Shown here: in pieces, positions 60,036 through 64,000 of the stretch
Position numbering within the stretch: the stretch's first letter is position 1
Layout: each line of letters starts with the position of its first letter
Assembly (NCBI GenBank): GCA_937966555.1
Contig: CALCLY010000022.1
Span: forward strand, 124,001 to 188,000
Source of the DNA: CALCLY01 sp900552775
GTDB taxonomy: Bacteria; Bacillota; Clostridia; UMGS1883; UMGS1540
DNA length: 64,000 nt
Direction of reading: 5' to 3'
Translations under genes and position numbers: made by a program
The notes under the pieces: model-generated
The model's input: only the letters and a program-made list of their open reading frames with translations
What the model was told of the DNA's origin: nothing
Database searches by the model: none

Positions 60036-63000
60036 GTGAAAGGCAAAAAACTTCTGGCAGGTTTAATATCTGCCGCAATGGTAATGGGCACCATGATTCT
60101 TCCGGCTTTTGCGGATGATGAAACCGTAGAACTTGATGTCGGAGAAGGTCGGACATATTCGACTTTTGAGGAGGCACGCGATGCTGTTGATGAAAATGCA
60201 AACAGCATTACTTATGTGATTTACGGTAAGGTTGTTATGCCTGAAGGTGAAGTTAGAGATGTGGTTGGAAGGGCAAAAAAAGCACAGACCGTTACTTTTA
60301 AAGCAGCGGATGATGATACTGCCGCTGAAATTGCTTTGGAATCCACAAGTAATAACATGATGGGGCGTCTTGAACCGTCTATAGATGTTAATTATGAAAA
60401 CTTAAAACTTTCCAGAGCAAACGGTAAATATGTTTATGATTTAGGAGAAATGAACCATTACTTTACAACATCATCACATGAGAAAACAGTAACATATACT
60501 GGTTGCAGTTTCCCAAACGGCACTTGCAATAATCAGTATGGCAAAACTGTTTACAATAATTGTAACTTTACCGCATCTAACGGTGGCTACGGTCTTTGGA
60601 TTTATGCATATAATTTGAATGGTAATCCCACAGGACAGGTTGAAGTTACAGGCGGAACAGTAGAAGGAAACCGCGGCGTCAAGACATATAGCATGGGTCA
60701 GGACAATGAAGCAGATATTACTGTAACAGGTACAAAATTTAAAGTAGTTAATGAAGGAAAATCAAAGCCTGCTATCATGCTTTCGCAAACCGGTAAAATT
60801 ACTTTGAATGATATTGACACAACAGAGTGTACGACAGCAGTTATTGCTGCTGAAGTTGCCGACGGCGGAGCACGTACGAACAAATCATTGGCAGAAGTTA
60901 CGATTAACGGAGAAAAAAAGACTTATGTTGCTGCTGCAAACTCTAAGTTCTATACAACTGTAGAGGATGCAAAGACAGACGGTGCTACAGAAGAAAATAT
61001 TAAGTCTGTCGCTGCAAAAATTGACAATGTTTACTATACATCCCTGGAAGATGCTGTAAAAGCCGCAAAAAGCGGTGACACAGTTGCACTTGTCAGCGAT
61101 TTAAAAGAAAGCATTGAAATTCCTGCCGACAAGTGTATCACACTGGATTTAAACGGCAAAACGCTTACAAATGAAGACGGCAAAAATACAATTGACAACA
61201 AAGGTACACTTACAGTAATCGATTCTTCAGAAAACAAGTCCGGTGTTGTTGATAACATAAGTCACGCGAGAGGCGCTTTAGTTAATGCCGAAAATGCAAC
61301 AGCAGTTTTAAACGGCGGCAAATTTATGAGAAGTGCGGAAAAAGGTAAGTTTACAGATGACAATTCCGGAAAAACAGAATCCGGCGGTAATTCGTGGTAC
61401 ACAATTGCAAACAACGGTACAATAGAAATCAACGAAGGTGTAACCGTAGAAAACAACGGCGTATTTTCAAGTAATATAGTAAACGGTTATTACGGTAATA
61501 CCATAGGCTCGGCAAATCCAAAGCTTACAATAAACGGCGGAACTTTCAAGGGCGGCGTTAAAAACGTAAAAAACGATTCATGCGGTATTCTTACAATAAA
61601 TGCAGGTGATTTTACCAATGACTATTTCCCCTGCATAATGAACTGGAATAAAGCTGAAATAAACGGCGGCACATTTACAAGCCCTAACTCCGGCAGTGTA
61701 TTCAACGGATTTTATGATTCGGACACGGCAGTCGGAGAACTCAAAATTTCAGACGGCACTTTTAACGGCGGTATAATAAACAGCGTTGAATATCCCGGCG
61801 GTAATATAGCAATCTCCGGCGGTTCGTATTCAACCGATGTATCTGCTTACTGTGCTAAAGGCTTGATTGCAGTTTCAGAAAACGGCAAATTCGTTGTTAA
61901 GCCTTCCAAGGCTACTGTAATAGACACAGCAACATCTGCTGCAACTACAATTACGTTAAATGACCTGGAAAAGAATTTGAAATCAGATTCCGCAATAGAT
62001 TTTGACGGAACGGAACATGCGGTTATACAAGTTGTTGTAAGCGCACCTTCGTCTGAGGACAAGGCGGCTGCACCGGCAAAAGAAAAAGAATCAAACACCG
62101 TAGAAATGTATGACATCAAGGTTGTAAAAACCGCAAACGGTGTTTCGGAAGAAGTTCCGGCAACAAATCAGTCGGTTACAATCGGTCTCGGAAGGAAAAT
62201 TGCAGATGGTGCTGAGCCCATTGTAAAGCACATCAAAAACGGGGTTTTGGAGACAATATCTCCCGTAACCGTATCCGATGACAGAATGAGCATAACTTTC
62301 ACAGCTCCCTCATTCTCCACATATTACGTTGAGTTTCCGGCAGTTGCTCCTACGGATATTGCCGAAAATATTAACATAAGCCTTGAAAACGAAGTTATAG
62401 ACGGCATGGAAGCAACATATGACCTCGTTATAAGCGGAGAGAATGATAAAGCTATAAACCGCTTCATGTCCTCCGAATGGAAATTCGAATCCACAGGAGC
62501 TGTGGAGTACGAGATTATACCAACAGCTAACGTAAACGAAACATTTGACGCCGCAAACGATACATATGAGCTCAACATGGACGGCAAAACATATTCGGAC
62601 GCTACGGGCAGGAAAATTAAACTTGCAACAGTAAAAATTACAGGCAGCGGTAACTATACGTTTGGCGTCAAGAGTGCAAAACTCCATGCGGCAGAAGCTG
62701 CCGACAGTATCGTAACATCGTTTGACTCAGCTTCTGCAGAGATTGTCGGCAAGGCAATTCTCCCGGCTGCCGCACAGGGCACTCTGGAAGCGAAAAAATA
62801 TGAACTTTCGGTAAACATTGCTTTTAACAACGCAATTGAGGATAACGCTGCCGCATATCAGAACATGCAGGTTTCAATCTCGGGCGGAGACGTAAACGAA
62901 ACAATTAAACTCGGAAGTGATGTTAATGCGCTCTCCGGCAACAGCTACACCGTAACATGTGAGCTCCCCGAAAACATTGCATATACAGTAACGGTTTCCG

Positions 63001-63317
63001 GCGCAGGCTACAGAACGGCGCGTTACACCGTTACAATGACAGGTGATAAAGTATTAAACTTCTGGAACAATGCAAAGGATACAGACGCGGTTGTTGAAGA
63101 AGGAAATGCCGCTTCGGCAAGAAAAGTAACATTCCTTGCAGGCGATATTGTAAGGGACAACAGCATAAATATTTATGACCTTTCGGCAGTTGTTTCCTAC
63201 TTCGGAACAAAAGTCAATAAAGACACACAGGCAGAATACGCAAAATACGATTTAAACCGTGACGGCGTTATAGATTCCAAAGATGTGGCTTATGTGCTGG
63301 TTTCCTGGGGAAAATAA
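60036..63317 (+). CDS. Secreted beta-helix adhesin-like protein with terminal dockerin
   Basis: A 1093-residue secreted protein starting at GTG 60036 behind AAGGA. Signal peptide (1-~26, ending PAFA) leads to a right-handed parallel beta-helix-type region (about 30-620) with repeats of N-G-G-x-F (LTINGGTFKGGVKNV, EINGGTFTSPNSG) and SLEDAVKAAKSGDTVALVSD. Further beta domains follow (about 640-1030). The last ~58 residues are dockerin-like (AGDIVRDNSINIYDLSAVV, DLNRDGVIDSKDVAYVL). It has no SLH module, so it may dock onto a partner. Polysaccharide-lyase activity is possible for a beta helix but no catalytic site is identifiable. Confidence 0.8.
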   Translation: MKGKKLLAGLISAAMVMGTMILPAFADDETVELDVGEGRTYSTFEEARDAVDENANSITYVIYGKVVMPEGEVRDVVGRAKKAQTVTFKAADDDTAAEIALESTSNNMMGRLEPSIDVNYENLKLSRANGKYVYDLGEMNHYFTTSSHEKTVTYTGCSFPNGTCNNQYGKTVYNNCNFTASNGGYGLWIYAYNLNGNPTGQVEVTGGTVEGNRGVKTYSMGQDNEADITVTGTKFKVVNEGKSKPAIMLSQTGKITLNDIDTTECTTAVIAAEVADGGARTNKSLAEVTINGEKKTYVAAANSKFYTTVEDAKTDGATEENIKSVAAKIDNVYYTSLEDAVKAAKSGDTVALVSDLKESIEIPADKCITLDLNGKTLTNEDGKNTIDNKGTLTVIDSSENKSGVVDNISHARGALVNAENATAVLNGGKFMRSAEKGKFTDDNSGKTESGGNSWYTIANNGTIEINEGVTVENNGVFSSNIVNGYYGNTIGSANPKLTINGGTFKGGVKNVKNDSCGILTINAGDFTNDYFPCIMNWNKAEINGGTFTSPNSGSVFNGFYDSDTAVGELKISDGTFNGGIINSVEYPGGNIAISGGSYSTDVSAYCAKGLIAVSENGKFVVKPSKATVIDTATSAATTITLNDLEKNLKSDSAIDFDGTEHAVIQVVVSAPSSEDKAAAPAKEKESNTVEMYDIKVVKTANGVSEEVPATNQSVTIGLGRKIADGAEPIVKHIKNGVLETISPVTVSDDRMSITFTAPSFSTYYVEFPAVAPTDIAENINISLENEVIDGMEATYDLVISGENDKAINRFMSSEWKFESTGAVEYEIIPTANVNETFDAANDTYELNMDGKTYSDATGRKIKLATVKITGSGNYTFGVKSAKLHAAEAADSIVTSFDSASAEIVGKAILPAAAQGTLEAKKYELSVNIAFNNAIEDNAAAYQNMQVSISGGDVNETIKLGSDVNALSGNSYTVTCELPENIAYTVTVSGAGYRTARYTVTMTGDKVLNFWNNAKDTDAVVEEGNAASARKVTFLAGDIVRDNSINIYDLSAVVSYFGTKVNKDTQAEYAKYDLNRDGVIDSKDVAYVLVSWGK

Positions 63318-63332
63318 TTAAATTGTAAGGGA

Positions 63333-63395
63333 GGCGGAATACGCATTCCGCCCCTCTTTAAAAGGGCACAAAAAATTTGCGTCCTTTTAAAGAGG
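63333..63395 (+). terminator. Two tandem hairpins after the beta-helix protein gene
   Basis: GGCGGAAT/ATTCCGCC (63333-63352) is followed by CCTCTTTAAAAGG/CCTTTTAAAGAGG (63353-63395). T runs are weak, so read-through to the next gene 41 bases on is likely. Confidence 0.6.
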
Positions 63396-63435
63396 TCAGA
63401 CAAAAAGCATTAAAACAAAGGAGAATGTATATAAA

Positions 63436-64000
63436 ATGTTTAAAAAGAAAGTAACTTCACTTTTGCTAAGTCTTGTAATGATAGGTTCGTGCCTGCCGCT
63501 TGGTTCTGCTCTTGCTGATACCGATAAAAATAAAAGGCTTGCCTATATTCACGCCGGAGGAGCAAATCCAACCGAAACCACAGACACAAGCACAGTTTAT
63601 ATGGGCGAAAATGCAGATGTGTATTTTGCTGTTGATAATCCGAATAAAGGTGATTTTGAAAATGATATTCATAAAGAACCGCAATATGATATGAACGGCT
63701 ACACAATAACGATGTACTTCGACCCGATGTATTTCGACTTTTCCGATGACACGGATCTGTCGTCACCTATTGATTACACTGTACCGGATACAAACACGAA
63801 GACAACTGAGACAGGTTCCGAAACCACCGGAAGCGGCTCAATAGACGTTCCGATCACAGTAGGATATTATCCGACCTCCAAAGGAACTTCGTCTGCAACA
63901 ATAAACGGAAAATCATATAAATCGGCATATCTCACCGTTTTTTTCAGCGGCGATTACGTGCCTCAGAAATCCGATTCTGCTCTTTGGTATAATCTTTGCA
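63436..64000 (+). CDS. Secreted protein of the same surface locus, 3' end beyond the window
   Basis: The reading frame is open from ATG 63436 to the window end (188 codons). AAGGAG (63417-63422) precedes the start with a long 13-base spacing. The first ~27 residues (MFKKKVTSLLLSLVMIG, then LPLGSALA) form a signal peptide. The remainder is beta-type with YMGENADVYFAVDNP and YTITMYFDPMYFDF, and resembles the cohesin-like beta domain at the start of the SLH-dockerin protein. It is in line with the two upstream genes, so it is probably another member of the same surface assembly. Family is not assigned. Confidence 0.75.
   Translation, partial: MFKKKVTSLLLSLVMIGSCLPLGSALADTDKNKRLAYIHAGGANPTETTDTSTVYMGENADVYFAVDNPNKGDFENDIHKEPQYDMNGYTITMYFDPMYFDFSDDTDLSSPIDYTVPDTNTKTTETGSETTGSGSIDVPITVGYYPTSKGTSSATINGKSYKSAYLTVFFSGDYVPQKSDSALWYNLC

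Overview
The window looks like chromosome from a low-to-mid-GC, Gram-positive anaerobe of the class Clostridia, probably a gut or plant-polymer degrader. The reasons are an A+T-rich spacer style with near-perfect sigma-A promoters and GGAGG ribosome sites, 2-oxoacid:ferredoxin oxidoreductase genes, formate-tetrahydrofolate ligase, a ZTP riboswitch, and five proteins carrying S-layer homology (SLH) modules. The many SLH-anchored surface proteins recall pectin-degrading gut clostridia such as Monoglobus, but that placement is a guess.

Layout. 1-1195 (-): end of a 2-oxoacid:ferredoxin oxidoreductase operon (P-loop ATPase, ferredoxin, start of VorB). 1427-2895 (+): elongator tRNA-Met, then a secreted copper-amine-oxidase-N-like protein. 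2892-17668 (-): one tight purine operon under a perfect promoter and a ZTP riboswitch, in transcription order purE-purC-purF-purM-purN-purO-purH-purD-purL-fhs-queH-HAD/GtrA. It makes IMP, with a separate archaeal-type IMP cyclohydrolase and a formyl-folate supply gene, and the riboswitch probably senses ZMP/ZTP that builds up when formyl-folate is short. 17697-21395 (-): trmL and a large S-layer protein. 21412-26831 (-): lgt, two M16-like genes (YfmH/YfmF types), a diacylglycerol glycosyltransferase and a LacI regulator. 26911-27326 (+): a ~100-nt imperfect palindrome and two tandem 37-residue Cys/Gly-rich membrane peptides. 27365-30791 (-): rdgB, an SLH protein and a YkgJ-type cysteine-cluster protein. 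30823-31258 (-): gene debris joining a VTC-domain start to a GH88 fragment.

31400-50677 (-): an ~19-kb carbohydrate locus with a divergent AraC regulator (50784-51842). It encodes a GH39-like enzyme, two secreted heparinase II/III-type lyases, a GH78-like rhamnosidase, two SLH proteins, two secreted jelly-roll/Ig-like proteins and a Gfo/Idh/MocA dehydrogenase. Lyases appear to cut an acidic glycan outside the cell, with cytoplasmic enzymes finishing the fragments; no transporter is present in the window.

51856-57110: ABC-F ATPase (-), EamA transporter (+), divergent enolase (+), an RpiB/LacA/LacB-type isomerase (-) and a decayed gene. 57278-64000 (+): a TetR regulator followed by three secreted proteins: one with dockerin, FN3 and SLH modules, one beta-helix protein with a terminal dockerin, and one cut off by the window end. 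Most longer non-coding stretches hold promoters, the riboswitch, hairpins or gene debris, as listed; 57110-57277 is A+T-rich and I see nothing in it.
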